Assembly (NCBI RefSeq): GCF_014197015.1
Contig: NZ_JACIET010000002.1
Location: forward strand, 992,001 to 1,056,000
Direction of reading: 5' to 3'
DNA length: 64,000 bases
Source: Niveibacterium umoris
GTDB lineage: Bacteria > Pseudomonadota > Gammaproteobacteria > Burkholderiales > Rhodocyclaceae
The position numbers were made by a program, and so were the translations under genes. The notes beneath the pieces are model-generated. The model made no database searches. It was not told where the DNA came from and saw only the letters and a program-made list of their open reading frames with translations. Below are positions 1 to 9,074 of the stretch, piece after piece (the first letter of the stretch is position 1; each line of letters opens with the position of its first letter).

Positions 1-1494
1 TTCCGCCTCGCGCTGCTCGCAGTGCTCGTAAAGCCAGGCCTCGTAGCCGATCGCGCGGATCAGGTCATCGAGCACCTGTTTGGCTGGCTCGCGCTGGGCG
101 CGGTATTCGATCTTGTTGATGAAGTTGCCGAATTCGCGCACCGCTTCGAGCTGGCGATGCGGCACATGCTGCTCCGCGCCTTCCTCGAAGGCGGCTGCGA
201 AAAGGCTGATGTGGCGCTTGCCGGCGTAGTTGCCCAGCGCTTCGAGCGTCGCGGGCCCGATGCCGCGACGCGGCGTGGTCATCGAACGGATGAAGGCCAG
301 ATCGTCGTCAGGGTTCAACAGCAGACGCAGGTAAGACGTGATGTCCTTGATCTCGGCGCGATCGAAGAAGCTCTGCCCGCCCGAGATCACATAGGGCACC
401 TTGAAGTTGCGCAGCGCCTGTTCGATCACCCGCGCCTGGTGATTGCCGCGGTAAAGGATCGCGTAGTCGCGCCAGTGGGTGCGCGATTCGAACTTGTGCG
501 CCTGCATGCGCTTGAGCACCACCTCGGCTTCCGCTTCGGCGTCGCGGGTCGCAACGATGTGGATCGGGTCGCCGATGCCGTGCTCGGACCACAGCCGCTT
601 GTCGAACATCTTCTCGTTGTTTGCGATCAGCGTGTTCGCGGCGGTGAGGATGCGGTTGGTGGAGCGGTAGTTCTGTTCGAGCTTGATGACCCGCAAGCTG
701 GGGTAGTCGCGCGCGAGCTGGTTCAGGTTCTCGACGTCGGCGCCACGCCAGGCATAGATCGCCTGATCATCGTCGCCGACCGCGGTGAAGGCGCCGCGCA
801 CACCGGCGATCTGGCGCAGCAGCTTGTACTGCGCGCGGTTGGTGTCCTGGTATTCGTCGACCAGCAGGTAACGCAGCTTGTTCTGCCAGCGCTCGCGGGC
901 GTCCGGGTGCTCGTCGAAAAGACGCGCCGGCAGCGCGATCAGGTCATCGAAATCCACCGCCTGATAGGCACGCAGGGTCTTCTCATAGGCGGGGTAAAGC
1001 TTTGCTGCCGCCGCTTCGATCTCATCGCTGGCGAGCTTCTCGGCGTCTTGCGGCGTGATCAGCGCGTTCTTCCAGCCCGAGATGGTCCAGTGGATCGCCT
1101 TGAGCATCGCCTTGTCGGCGTTGGTCGCGAGGTCCGAGACAATCTGCGCCGTATCGGATGAGTCGAGGATGGAGAACTGCGGCTTGAGACCGGCGAGCTT
1201 GGCCTCTTGCCGCACGATCCGCACGCCTAGGGCATGGAAGGTACATACCGTCAGCTGGCTCGCCGCGCGGCTGTCGATCAGCTTGCCGATGCGCTCCTGC
1301 ATTTCCTTCGCCGCCTTGTTGGTAAAGGTGATCGCGGCGATGTTGCGCGGGTCCATGCCGCAGGTCTGCACAAGATGCGCGATCTTGGCGGTGATGACGC
1401 GCGTCTTGCCTGAGCCGGCGCCGGCCAGCACGAGACAGGGACCATCAAGGTATTTCGCCGCCTCGCGTTGCGGGGCGTTGAGGGTAGACAGCAT
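1..1494 (-). CDS. rep: ATP-dependent DNA helicase Rep (C-terminus beyond window)
   Basis: Superfamily 1A 3'-5' helicase that helps replication forks pass obstacles. The visible 498 codons begin with a Q-motif (LNAPQREA) and Walker A (AGAGSGKT, residues 24-31). Further on are the motif II box DEYQDT, motif III (GDDDQAIYAWRG) and the motif IV region with LEQNYRST. The N-terminal pattern GPCLVLAGAGSGKTRVIT and FTNKAAKEM resembles Rep more than UvrD. Rep is about 670 residues, so roughly the last quarter lies left of the window. The ATG at 1494 is chosen because it directly precedes the Q-motif, and a TAGAAT box lies 31 bp upstream. Rep versus UvrD/PcrA is judged from similarity only. Confidence 0.93.
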   Translation of the reverse strand, partial: MLSTLNAPQREAAKYLDGPCLVLAGAGSGKTRVITAKIAHLVQTCGMDPRNIAAITFTNKAAKEMQERIGKLIDSRAASQLTVCTFHALGVRIVRQEAKLAGLKPQFSILDSSDTAQIVSDLATNADKAMLKAIHWTISGWKNALITPQDAEKLASDEIEAAAAKLYPAYEKTLRAYQAVDFDDLIALPARLFDEHPDARERWQNKLRYLLVDEYQDTNRAQYKLLRQIAGVRGAFTAVGDDDQAIYAWRGADVENLNQLARDYPSLRVIKLEQNYRSTNRILTAANTLIANNEKMFDKRLWSEHGIGDPIHIVATRDAEAEAEVVLKRMQAHKFESRTHWRDYAILYRGNHQARVIEQALRNFKVPYVISGGQSFFDRAEIKDITSYLRLLLNPDDDLAFIRSMTTPRRGIGPATLEALGNYAGKRHISLFAAAFEEGAEQHVPHRQLEAVREFGNFINKIEYRAQREPAKQVLDDLIRAIGYEAWLYEHCEQREAE

Positions 1495-1524
1495 CGGGAT
1501 CGGAACCGCAGGCGTGGAGGCCGG

Positions 1525-1530
1525 ATTCTA
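1525..1530 (-). promoter_or_regulatory. Putative -10 box of rep
   Basis: Reads TAGAAT on the minus strand, 31 bp upstream of the rep ATG. The same box recurs before several other genes here at similar spacing. No clear -35 element is visible. Confidence 0.4.
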
Positions 1531-1557
1531 CCGGACGGTGGCGTGCCGCCCGGGCGA

Positions 1558-2421
1558 CTACCGTCTCGCCAGCAGTTCCCGGCCCAGAAAGGCCCTGACC
1601 GCTTCTGTGACACGGTTCACGTCCTCGCTGCGGGCGAGGCCGTGTCCCTCGCCGGGGAGCTCCAGCAGATCACAACGGGCGCCAAGTTCGCGATAACGCG
1701 CGCAGGCGCGCTGTGACTGGATGGGTGGCACGAGGCGGTCGTCCAGTCCATGCACCAGCAAGACCGGTGCGCTGTCGGCCGCGATGCGGAAATAGGGCGA
1801 GGCGTCGCGGGCACCCGGGCGCCCGGGCCCGAGCAGGCTTTCGAGCATGCCGCGCGCGTCCGGCAGCAGGCTGTCATCCGGCTGCGTCAGGTCCCAGGGG
1901 CCCCACAAGCTCACCGCAGCTTGCACGCGATCGCTGCGTCCGGCGGCATCGTGTGCGTCATCCACTGCGAGCCAGGCGGCGAGCAAGCCGCCCGCCGAGC
2001 CGCCAAGTGCCGCGATGCGCTGCGGGTCGATGCCGAGATCTCCGGCGTGCATGCGCATCCACCAGACCGCGTGCCGGGCGTCCTCCAGTTGCGCGGGCCA
2101 ACGATAGCCTGCCGTGGTCAGGCGATAGTCGATAGCGACGGCTACCACGCCTTGTGCAGCAAGCCAGCGGGCGAGGTCCGCAAACTCGCCGCGGTCACCG
2201 GCCCCCCACCCCCCGCCGTGAAGCAACAGGACCGCCGGCCGGGCGGCAGCAAAGGTCGCGGGCAGGTAAACGTCGGCCGCCAGACCGGGTGCGTAGAACT
2301 GCTGGCGCGGCGATGTGTCCGGTGGCGCGGCGGGCGAGGCTTCTCCGCCGCCACATCCGCCGAGTAGAACGACGAGGAGTAGCAGCCAAGCTGCAAAGGT
2401 CCGGAAAAATACCAGGGGCAT
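1558..2421 (-). CDS. Alpha/beta-hydrolase lipoprotein (esterase-like)
   Basis: A 287-residue exported hydrolase. The N-terminus is a lipoprotein signal with lipobox LLGGC (Cys23), so it is probably anchored to the membrane facing the periplasm. The hydrolase part shows the oxyanion-hole HGGGW (about 68-72), the nucleophile elbow GGSAGG (Ser142), an Asp in GLDDR and a late His in GEGHG, which make a complete catalytic triad of the carboxylesterase/BD-FAE type. The ORF is open further upstream, but the ATG at 2421 places the signal peptide at the N-terminus. It lies upstream of rep on the same strand, 63 bp away. Substrate unknown. Confidence 0.85.
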   Translation of the reverse strand: MPLVFFRTFAAWLLLLVVLLGGCGGGEASPAAPPDTSPRQQFYAPGLAADVYLPATFAAARPAVLLLHGGGWGAGDRGEFADLARWLAAQGVVAVAIDYRLTTAGYRWPAQLEDARHAVWWMRMHAGDLGIDPQRIAALGGSAGGLLAAWLAVDDAHDAAGRSDRVQAAVSLWGPWDLTQPDDSLLPDARGMLESLLGPGRPGARDASPYFRIAADSAPVLLVHGLDDRLVPPIQSQRACARYRELGARCDLLELPGEGHGLARSEDVNRVTEAVRAFLGRELLARR

Positions 2422-2459
2422 AGGCGCGAGACTGCCAGAGACCGATCCTGGCCGCAATG

Positions 2460-2487
2460 AAAAAGGGCCGGGCTTTCGCCCGACCCT
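2460..2487 (-). terminator. Rho-independent terminator after the DUF5666 gene
   Basis: Ten-bp stem with one mismatch (arms 2464-2473 and 2478-2487, TTTC loop), followed on the minus strand by TTTT. It lies between the stop of the DUF5666 gene (2527) and the start of the hydrolase (2421), so it ends the DUF6502-DUF5666 transcript. Confidence 0.75.
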
Positions 2488-2526
2488 GTTGCTCACCCCG
2501 GCCGATAGCGCCGGCGGGGCGCCGCG

Positions 2527-4377
2527 TCAGTCCTCGAATTCGACGACTGCCGCGCTCAGGACGCCTGCGCTGAGCGTGCCCTTGACCTGCACAACGCGGC
2601 CGTTGGCCAGGCTGCTTACGGTGCCATCCTTGAACACGGTCTTCGTAGTGGTGGTTACGCTCTGGCCGCCGACCTTGAAGCTGGTGGCCGAGACGAAGTC
2701 GGTAATGCTGCCTTTGACTTCGCCGATCGTCGGCAACTCGCTGCGCTTGATCTCGATGTTGCTCGCGACCAGTTTGCCCGCCACCACCTTGCCGCGAACC
2801 TCGACCCTGACGCCGTTGGCGAGGTCGCTCGCGCTCGCGTTGTCGGCAAATTTGGTGCTGTCATCCCACGCCACGGTCGCACCATTGATCGTGAAGGTCT
2901 TTGCCGTGGCGTCCAGTGCGTAGATCAGGCCTTCGAGCTTTACGCCGATGGTGGCGTCAGGCACGAATTTCACTTCGCTGGCGACCAGCACGCCGGTGAC
3001 GAAGCTGCCGCGCACCAGCACCCGCTTGCCGATCACGAAATCCGCCTTGCTCGCGGCGCTGCCATTGGCGTTGCTGAAGGTGGTTGCGTCGGTAATGCGC
3101 ATTGCGACGTCGAAACCGGTGAGTTTGAAGTCGCCGGTGGTGGCGTCATAGCTGCCGACCTTGCCAGGGAAGGTGCGCACGCCGCCGTCCGGTGTCGTCG
3201 AGAAGCTCACCGAGGTGGCTTTCACTACCCCTGCCGAGTAGGCGCCTTCGATCTTGATGATGACGCCGTTCGCGAGGTTGTCAGCAGTGCCACCACTGAA
3301 GGTAGCCGCCGACGCATCGACCGGAACGCCGCGCAGCTTGAAGCTCGACGAAGACACGAAGTCGGTGATCGCACCGGTCAGGTCGACCGTTGCATCGCCC
3401 TCATCGCGGATGAAATGCACCTTACTTGCCACGACCACGCCGGCCTTCCAGACGCCTTCGACCCGCACTGCGCGACCGTTGGCAAGGTCTGCAGCCGTGC
3501 CCTTTTCGAAGGTGGCGCTCTTGGCGTCGACGCTGACGCCGGCCACCTTGAAGCTCACTGCGGTGGTGTCGAGGCCGCTGATCAAGCCACCGAGGCGCAC
3601 CTTGGCCCCATCCGCGGCGGTCGGATTCTTGATCCGCACCACCTTGGCCTTCATGACGCCCAGATTGTTCAGCGCGACATTGCTCCAGACGGCAACCCGC
3701 TGCCCTTCGGTAAGGGTGGCTGCCGCCGGCAGCACGGTGGCCTCGCTGTAGTCCACCACGAGGTCACCGATCTTGAAGGTCTTGCCGGTGGCGTCGAGTG
3801 AGGCGAGGGTTCCGACCACCCGGATCAGCAGCGCGCTGGTCGGGTCCTTGCGCTCGACCCGCGTCGCGACAATCGCGCCGGTGGTGTCGCGTGCGCCATG
3901 CACTTCGACGATGTCGCCGATAGCGAGGTCCGCCAGGCTGCTGGCACCCTCGAACACGGTCGGTGCGGCCGGGTCGGTTGAAATCAGCACCGTCTGGCCC
4001 GCCGCGACGAACCCGGTGCCGCTGACGCTGGTGATGCGGCCGATGAGTTCCGGTCGCACGGTCAGGTGCGTGATCTTGTCGGATGGCGACAACTCGGTTT
4101 CCACTTTCATGCCGAGTTTGACATCGCTGCTGGTGCCCGCGCTCGGGCTGGAGGGATCACGATCGATGTCGATCGTTGCGCCGCTGTCATCGAACTTGTT
4201 GCCGTCGATGATCACGCTGCCAAAACCGGTCACCGTGCCGCTGGCCAAGCCAGGTGGCGTGACGACGCCGGTTCCGCCCGAGCCGACACCGGAGTCACCT
4301 CCGCCCCCGCCGCCGCATGCGGCGACCAGCACACCAGTCGCCAGTGCGGCGAGCCATCCCTTGATACCGAGTTTCAC
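2527..4377 (-). CDS. DUF5666 multi-repeat lipoprotein
   Basis: A 616-residue surface or periplasmic lipoprotein of unknown function. Signal peptide with lipobox VLVAAC (Cys21), then a glycine-rich linker and about eight imperfect repeats of 60-70 residues. Each repeat runs roughly: a GxI start, TxxTFKV, a short beta segment, DLANGxxVxVxG and GVLVASxVxF. This is the DUF5666 small beta-barrel pattern (OB-like by inference). No catalytic residues are apparent, so a binding or structural role is likely. The start is GTG, sharing GTGA with the stop of the DUF6502 gene, so the two are translationally coupled. A terminator follows. Confidence 0.85.
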   Translation of the reverse strand: MKLGIKGWLAALATGVLVAACGGGGGGDSGVGSGGTGVVTPPGLASGTVTGFGSVIIDGNKFDDSGATIDIDRDPSSPSAGTSSDVKLGMKVETELSPSDKITHLTVRPELIGRITSVSGTGFVAAGQTVLISTDPAAPTVFEGASSLADLAIGDIVEVHGARDTTGAIVATRVERKDPTSALLIRVVGTLASLDATGKTFKIGDLVVDYSEATVLPAAATLTEGQRVAVWSNVALNNLGVMKAKVVRIKNPTAADGAKVRLGGLISGLDTTAVSFKVAGVSVDAKSATFEKGTAADLANGRAVRVEGVWKAGVVVASKVHFIRDEGDATVDLTGAITDFVSSSSFKLRGVPVDASAATFSGGTADNLANGVIIKIEGAYSAGVVKATSVSFSTTPDGGVRTFPGKVGSYDATTGDFKLTGFDVAMRITDATTFSNANGSAASKADFVIGKRVLVRGSFVTGVLVASEVKFVPDATIGVKLEGLIYALDATAKTFTINGATVAWDDSTKFADNASASDLANGVRVEVRGKVVAGKLVASNIEIKRSELPTIGEVKGSITDFVSATSFKVGGQSVTTTTKTVFKDGTVSSLANGRVVQVKGTLSAGVLSAAVVEFED

Positions 4378-5219
4378 GATTCGTCCTCCTTGGGTGTCGT
4401 CGGTTCGGCGTAGTAATAGACGCCGAAACGCATGCGGCGGTTTGCGGCCGTCGCGGTGTCTTCGTCACAGTGGCGACCCGCCTCTGTCACCATGCGGTCA
4501 AACGCAGTTCGCCAGAGCGTGCGTGCCAGTTCGCCGAGCGCTTCGGTCGAGGCTTCGGACAGGCCGTCAGCAAAAACGCTCTGTTCGAGAAAGACGGGTT
4601 GCGCGCCGCCTTCGGCCGCGCGAAGGTTGGTGGCGGCGGCAGCGATGTGGTCACGCAGGTTCTCGCCAAAATAGAAGGCCAGTTCGCGGAAGCCCTCACG
4701 CGGCACGAACCCGTTCGCGCTGGGGATGACCACCTCGCCCTGCAGTGTCACGACGCCAAGCCGCAACAACTCGTCGAGCATGCTGCGCGCATGGAAATCG
4801 GTGGATATCGAGGCGACCAGGCTTTCGAACGACGGTGCGGGGCCGCTACGGGGCAATTCGAGCGGTTTGCCATCGACACCACGGAAAGCCGGGTCGTGCA
4901 GCCAGCGCGTAAATACTTCGGCCGCGAGTGAGAGTGATTTGCCGTTCTGTCCGAATCCGGACTCTTCCGCTGCCTTGGCTGCGCGAATGTCCTTGCGGTG
5001 CACGCCGGACAGCAGGCTCAGCGCAGAGTCGGTCTGCCGGCCGCCGGCCATCGCGAGTTCGTAGCGGGCTGCGTCGAGGAACACGCCCTTGAGTCGCGCG
5101 GCAAGTTGCGGATAGCCGACGCCATTGGCGATCAGCAGCCGCGCAAGCGGCAGCAGGAAGCGCTCCGCTTCGTCGAGCAGTACGTCAGCGCGGGTGGGTT
5201 GTCCTGTGGGTGCGTCCAT
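4374..5219 (-). CDS. DUF6502 family protein
   Basis: Mainly helical soluble protein of about 281 residues with no signal peptide. The N-terminal half has LLPLARLLIANGVGYPQL, typical of DUF6502, followed by a helix-turn-helix-like stretch (SLLSGVHRKDI), which hints at DNA binding, though this is inference. The end is rich in charged residues. I prefer the ATG at 5219 because GACGAGG sits just upstream and because the best promoter (-10 at 5264-5269) would leave almost no leader for the other ATG at 5255. It overlaps the DUF5666 gene by 4 bp; the pair may be a regulator or accessory factor with its surface lipoprotein. Confidence 0.75.
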   Translation of the reverse strand: MDAPTGQPTRADVLLDEAERFLLPLARLLIANGVGYPQLAARLKGVFLDAARYELAMAGGRQTDSALSLLSGVHRKDIRAAKAAEESGFGQNGKSLSLAAEVFTRWLHDPAFRGVDGKPLELPRSGPAPSFESLVASISTDFHARSMLDELLRLGVVTLQGEVVIPSANGFVPREGFRELAFYFGENLRDHIAAAATNLRAAEGGAQPVFLEQSVFADGLSEASTEALGELARTLWRTAFDRMVTEAGRHCDEDTATAANRRMRFGVYYYAEPTTPKEDES

Positions 5220-5545
5220 GGCCTCGTCCAGATGGCGATGTGATTCGCTCGTCATTGAATGGAATTATTTCCCATATTTCGTAAACTTCAAGTGAATAGA
5301 ATGACCGAAGTTGTAACAGGACGTCTCGGCTTTGAAGCAACGCGTGCAACACCTCGAATTAGGTCGGCCGAATGCCGGAGGTGAAATCAGTCACATCCCG
5401 TCTTGAGATTTTTCTCGTGCAAGTACTCGGTAAGCCCGCCAGTCTAGGGTATCGTCATTTGCAGTGAAGGCGTTTGCTGCCTATCCTATGCGTCCGTGCG
5501 AGGGTAGGAGGTGGGGCCTCTCTCGACAACTCTGAGCAAACTAAC
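5220..5545. other. Divergent intergenic region, DUF6502 / STAS genes
   Basis: About 325 bp between two divergent genes, clearly more A+T-rich than its surroundings near 5255-5310. It holds the minus-strand promoter listed separately. On the plus strand there is a TAGAAT at 5297-5302, a TAGGGT at 5445-5450, and a strong Shine-Dalgarno-like AGGAGGT near 5506-5512 that has no start codon at proper spacing. I see no RNA gene or convincing riboswitch. Confidence 0.5.
5264..5291 (-). promoter_or_regulatory. Sigma-70-like promoter for DUF6502-DUF5666
   Basis: On the minus strand TTGAAG (5286-5291) is followed after 16 bp by AATAAT (5264-5269), in an A+T-rich stretch. Transcription would start near 5257, leaving about 38 nt before the ATG at 5219. 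Confidence 0.5.
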
Positions 5546-6739
5546 GTGGTCATCCCGTTCTTCCGCAAAGGACCTCAGCCGCAGGAACCAGCGCCTGGCG
5601 ATGCCGCCGCTGCGCGTCCGAAGCCCAAGTCCGACAGCACTTCGACGCTGGATTTCACCCAGGGTGACGCCCGTGCACTCGCGGTCGCCGCGGGGAAGAT
5701 CCATGTCGACGAGCTGACCGACGCCGACCATCCGGCGGTGGAAGAAGCCGCGATCCTGTTCGCCAATGCCAGCGACGAGGCAGCGGCCGCGGTGCTCGAA
5801 GCCGCGCTCGACGAAGGTGCCGCCAGCAACGAGACCTTGTGGCACATGCTCTTCGACCTCTATCGCCTGACCGGCCGTCGTGAGCCCTTCGAAGCGCGTG
5901 GTGTCGGCTATGCCGAACAGTTCGGTCGCTCGCCGCCGATCTGGAGCGACGCGGATGCAAGCGCCGAGGCGCCCAAACCCAGTTCGCGCGACGCCACACC
6001 GTCGGTGAGCCTGACCGGTACCTTGAGCGCAGCGGCGGGGCCCCAGTTCGAACAGATTTCCAAGATTGCGATCAAGGCCGGCAAGCTGCGGATCGATCTG
6101 GGCAAGCTGCGCGGCGCCGACGAGGCAGGTTGTGATGTTCTGGTGCGCGGCTTGCGGAGCTTGCGCCAGGCGCGAGTCCAGGTGTCTCTTCTCAATGCCC
6201 GCAACATGCTGCCGATGATCGAAGGGCAGGTGGTGCAGGGGCGGCGCGAAGGCCAGAGTATCTGGCTGATGGTGCTCGAACTCTTGCAGGCGCTGTCTGA
6301 AGTCGATCGATTTGAAGAAGTAGCGCTCGATTACGCGATTACGTTCGAAGAGTCGCCGCCTTCCTACGAAGCGCCGGCGGCCGAACCCGGTCCGCGGATG
6401 AAGCAGCCGGATGCGGCGACCAGTTCTCCGGGGCTTGAGCTGGTGCCGATCGAAGAAGAAGCGCCTGCTTTCGTGATGGAGGGTGACCTCACCTCCGCGC
6501 AGGCCGAAGCCATTCGCAAGCTCGCCAAGTACGGCGCCGACCGCAGCACCGTGGAAGTCGATGCCAGCCGCCTGCGGCGCATGGACTTCGTGACGGCCGG
6601 CAACCTCTTCAATGTTCTGGTGCAATTTCAGGCACAGGGCAAGCTGTGCGTTTTCCACAACCTCAATGCGATGGTGGCGGCGCTCTTGCGGGTGATGGGC
6701 GTGCATCAGGTCGCCAGCATGGAAGTGCGCGCGCTCTAA
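5546..6739 (+). CDS. Twin-STAS-domain protein
   Basis: Soluble protein of about 397 residues with a short FFRKG N-terminus and an acidic linker. Two regions look like STAS modules (anti-sigma-antagonist/sulfate-transporter fold). The central one starts at VSLTGTLSAA and contains KLRIDLGKLRGADEAG. The C-terminal one starts at FVMEGDLT and contains VEVDASRLRRMDFVTAGN. Such modules usually bind partner proteins; no enzyme motif is seen. The start is uncertain: GTG at 5546 places FFRKG at the N-terminus, while a TTG at 5474 would add 24 residues of weak quality. It lies upstream of hslV with 92 bp between. Partner unknown. Confidence 0.75.
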   Translation: MVIPFFRKGPQPQEPAPGDAAAARPKPKSDSTSTLDFTQGDARALAVAAGKIHVDELTDADHPAVEEAAILFANASDEAAAAVLEAALDEGAASNETLWHMLFDLYRLTGRREPFEARGVGYAEQFGRSPPIWSDADASAEAPKPSSRDATPSVSLTGTLSAAAGPQFEQISKIAIKAGKLRIDLGKLRGADEAGCDVLVRGLRSLRQARVQVSLLNARNMLPMIEGQVVQGRREGQSIWLMVLELLQALSEVDRFEEVALDYAITFEESPPSYEAPAAEPGPRMKQPDAATSSPGLELVPIEEEAPAFVMEGDLTSAQAEAIRKLAKYGADRSTVEVDASRLRRMDFVTAGNLFNVLVQFQAQGKLCVFHNLNAMVAALLRVMGVHQVASMEVRAL

Positions 6740-6831
6740 GTTAGGAACCGGCGACAGGGCGCTTGCGTTTCGGCACAGCGACCCCACACTGGTAGAACGG
6801 GCCGCACCCGACGGCCGCTACCGGAAGAGCC

Positions 6832-7371
6832 ATGGAGCAATATCACGGCACCACCATCCTGTCGGTCCGACGCGCGAACCAGGTCGCGCTGGGTGGCGAC
6901 GGACAAGTCACCCTCGGCAACGTCGTCATCAAGGGCACCGCACGCAAGGTGCGTCGCCTGTTTCATGGCAAGGTCCTTGCAGGATTTGCCGGCGGCACGG
7001 CAGACGCCTTCACCCTTTTCGAGCGCTTCGAAGCCAAGCTGGAAAAGCACCAGGGCCACCTGATGCGCAGCGCCGTCGAGCTTGCCAAGGACTGGCGCAC
7101 CGACCGCATGCTGCGCCGCCTTGAAGCGATGCTGGTGGTGGCGGACAAGGACCACACGCTGATCATCACCGGCAACGGCGATGTGCTCGAACCCGAACTC
7201 GGCATTGGCGCGATCGGCTCAGGCGGCGCATTCGCCCAGTCCGCCGCGCGCGCCTTGTTTGAAAACACCGAATTGCCGGCGGCGGAAGTGGTGAAGAAGT
7301 CGCTCGAAATCGCGGGCGACATCTGCATCTACACCAATCACAGTCACACCATCGAAACCCTGGAATGGTGA
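6832..7371 (+). CDS. hslV: ATP-dependent protease subunit HslV
   Basis: Threonine peptidase that forms the proteolytic double ring of the HslUV (ClpYQ) protease in the cytoplasm. The 179 residues contain TTILSVRR, where the first Thr (Thr7) is the expected N-terminal nucleophile after removal of a six-residue propeptide; this propeptide is longer than in enterobacteria. Other family signatures are [28 protein letters not shown] and the metal-site region AGDICIYTN. It is followed after 74 bp by hslU, the usual operon order. Confidence 0.97.
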   Translation: MEQYHGTTILSVRRANQVALGGDGQVTLGNVVIKGTARKVRRLFHGKVLAGFAGGTADAFTLFERFEAKLEKHQGHLMRSAVELAKDWRTDRMLRRLEAMLVVADKDHTLIITGNGDVLEPELGIGAIGSGGAFAQSAARALFENTELPAAEVVKKSLEIAGDICIYTNHSHTIETLEW

Positions 7372-7445
7372 GTTAAGGGGGTAGCTGGCGGCCAGCTGGA
7401 GTGGCCGCGCGCCCCGCTCACCTTCCCAGCCATGCAGGCACGAAC

Positions 7446-8780
7446 ATGACCCAGATGACCCCGCCGGAGATCGTCTCCGAACTCGACAAGCATATCGTCG
7501 GGCAGACGCGCGCCAAGCGTTCTGTCGCAATTGCCCTGCGCAACCGTTGGCGCCGCGCGCAGGTAGATGAATCCTTGCGCCACGAGATCACGCCCAAGAA
7601 CATCCTGATGATCGGGCCGACCGGCGTTGGCAAGACCGAGATTGCGCGGCGACTCGCGCGGCTCTCCAACGCCCCCTTCGTCAAGGTGGAGGCCACCAAG
7701 TTCACTGAGGTCGGCTATGTCGGCCGCGATGTCGACACCATCATCCGCGATCTCGTCGAAATCGCGGTGAAAGACGCGCGCGAACTGGCGACACGCCGCG
7801 TCCGCGCGCGCGCCGAAGATGCCGCAGAAGATCGGGTACTCGACGTGCTGTTACCGCCGGCGCGTCCGGTCGGCTTTGGCACCGAACCCGCGAGCGCCGA
7901 GGACAATGCGACACGCCAGAAATTCCGCAAGAAGCTGCGTGAAGGCGAGCTGGACGACAAGGAGATCGAGATCGAGGCATCGGCCCATGGCCCCACCGCC
8001 GAGATTTTTGCGCCGCCGGGTATGGAAGAACTCACCCAGCAATTGCAGGGCATGTTCCAGAACCTCGGCAGCCAGCAGAAGAAACTGCGCAAGCTGAAGA
8101 TCCGCGAGGCGCTGCGTGTGCTGGCGGATGAAGAGGCGGCGCGCATGGTCAACGACGAGGAGGTGAAGCTCGACGCGGTGAAGAACGTCGAGCAGAACGG
8201 CATCGTGTTCCTCGACGAGATCGACAAAATCGCCTCGCGCTCGGAGGTGGGTGGCGCCGACGTCTCGCGCCAAGGGGTGCAGCGCGATCTGCTGCCGCTG
8301 GTCGAAGGCACGACCGTGACGACCAAGTACGGCATGATCAAGACCGACCACATCCTCTTCATCGCCAGCGGCGCGTTTCACCTTGCCAAACCTTCGGATC
8401 TGATCCCTGAACTTCAGGGCCGCTTTCCGATTCGTGTCGAACTCGATTCGCTCTCGGTCGAGGATTTCGTCTGCATCCTGACCCAGACCGACGCCTGCCT
8501 GACGCGCCAGTACGAGGCGCTGCTTGCGACCGAGGGGGTCAAGCTCGAATTCGGCGACGAAGGCATTCGACGCCTCGCCGAGATCGCCTTCCAGGTCAAT
8601 GAAAAGACCGAGAACATCGGTGCGCGTCGGCTCTACACCGTGATGGAGAAATTGCTCGAAGAAATCAGCTTCGATGCAGGTAAGCCGGGTACGGAATCCT
8701 TGCGCATCGATCGCGCCTATGTCGATGCGCGCCTCGAGACGCTTGCAGGCAACGAAGATCTCTCGCGCTACGTGCTCTGA
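7446..8780 (+). CDS. hslU: HslU, ATPase/unfoldase subunit of HslUV
   Basis: AAA+ unfoldase (Clp/Hsp100 family) that feeds substrates into HslV. The 444 residues show Walker A GPTGVGKT (57-64), the pore loop GYVG (90-93), the intermediate I-domain (about 110-240, with [11 protein letters not shown]), Walker B FLDEIDK, and sensor regions. The C-terminal LSRYVL is the tail that inserts into HslV. An in-frame GTG at 7401 exists, but the ATG at 7446 begins with the conserved [10 protein letters not shown]. Length is normal for the family. Confidence 0.97.
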   Translation: MTQMTPPEIVSELDKHIVGQTRAKRSVAIALRNRWRRAQVDESLRHEITPKNILMIGPTGVGKTEIARRLARLSNAPFVKVEATKFTEVGYVGRDVDTIIRDLVEIAVKDARELATRRVRARAEDAAEDRVLDVLLPPARPVGFGTEPASAEDNATRQKFRKKLREGELDDKEIEIEASAHGPTAEIFAPPGMEELTQQLQGMFQNLGSQQKKLRKLKIREALRVLADEEAARMVNDEEVKLDAVKNVEQNGIVFLDEIDKIASRSEVGGADVSRQGVQRDLLPLVEGTTVTTKYGMIKTDHILFIASGAFHLAKPSDLIPELQGRFPIRVELDSLSVEDFVCILTQTDACLTRQYEALLATEGVKLEFGDEGIRRLAEIAFQVNEKTENIGARRLYTVMEKLLEEISFDAGKPGTESLRIDRAYVDARLETLAGNEDLSRYVL

Positions 8781-9074
8781 TCCGCTGGTAGCGCTGGCCG
8801 GTGGCGATTGCGGGTGAGCGAGCGCCGCATGGCGCTCCCGAAACGACGCGCCGGTACCCGAGGCCTCCATGGTGTGCGTCCGCAAGCGCATGACGCAGCG
8901 TTCGCACACGAATCGTTCGAAGGGGGCGTCGGCCTGCTTGGGCCATCGCGTGCCAAATACGCGCCACGCTGAAGCGTCGCGATGATTGCGTGGCGTGCCA
9001 CAGGCTTCGGCTGATACGCTCCGCGCTTTGCCGCGCCATTGTTGCGGCGTTGATCAGCAGCGAGTACCCACACA
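8781..9074. other. Intergenic region hslU / DUF885
   Basis: No convincing gene. A 7-bp stem (GAGCGCC/GGCGCTC, about 8820-8837) lies just after hslU but lacks a T-tract. A second imperfect inverted repeat (GCCACGC at 8963-8969 with GCGTGGC at 8988-8994) lies upstream of the DUF885 gene and could be structural or regulatory. Confidence 0.35.

Noticed and set aside
22-1161. Long plus-strand ORF of 379 codons at the left end
   Set aside because: It is antisense to rep, whose helicase motifs are intact on the minus strand; high G+C gives long shadow frames.
5506-5512. Strong AGGAGGT ribosome-binding site upstream of the STAS gene
   Set aside because: No start codon lies 5-10 bp downstream, and GTG at 5546 is 33 bp away, so it does not set the start.
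5486-6787. Minus-strand ORF of 433 codons opposite the STAS gene
   Set aside because: His/Arg-rich, no domain; the plus strand has clear STAS modules.
8820-8837. Hairpin after hslU as a terminator
   Set aside because: Stem is good but there is no T-tract on either strand; listed only within the intergenic entry.
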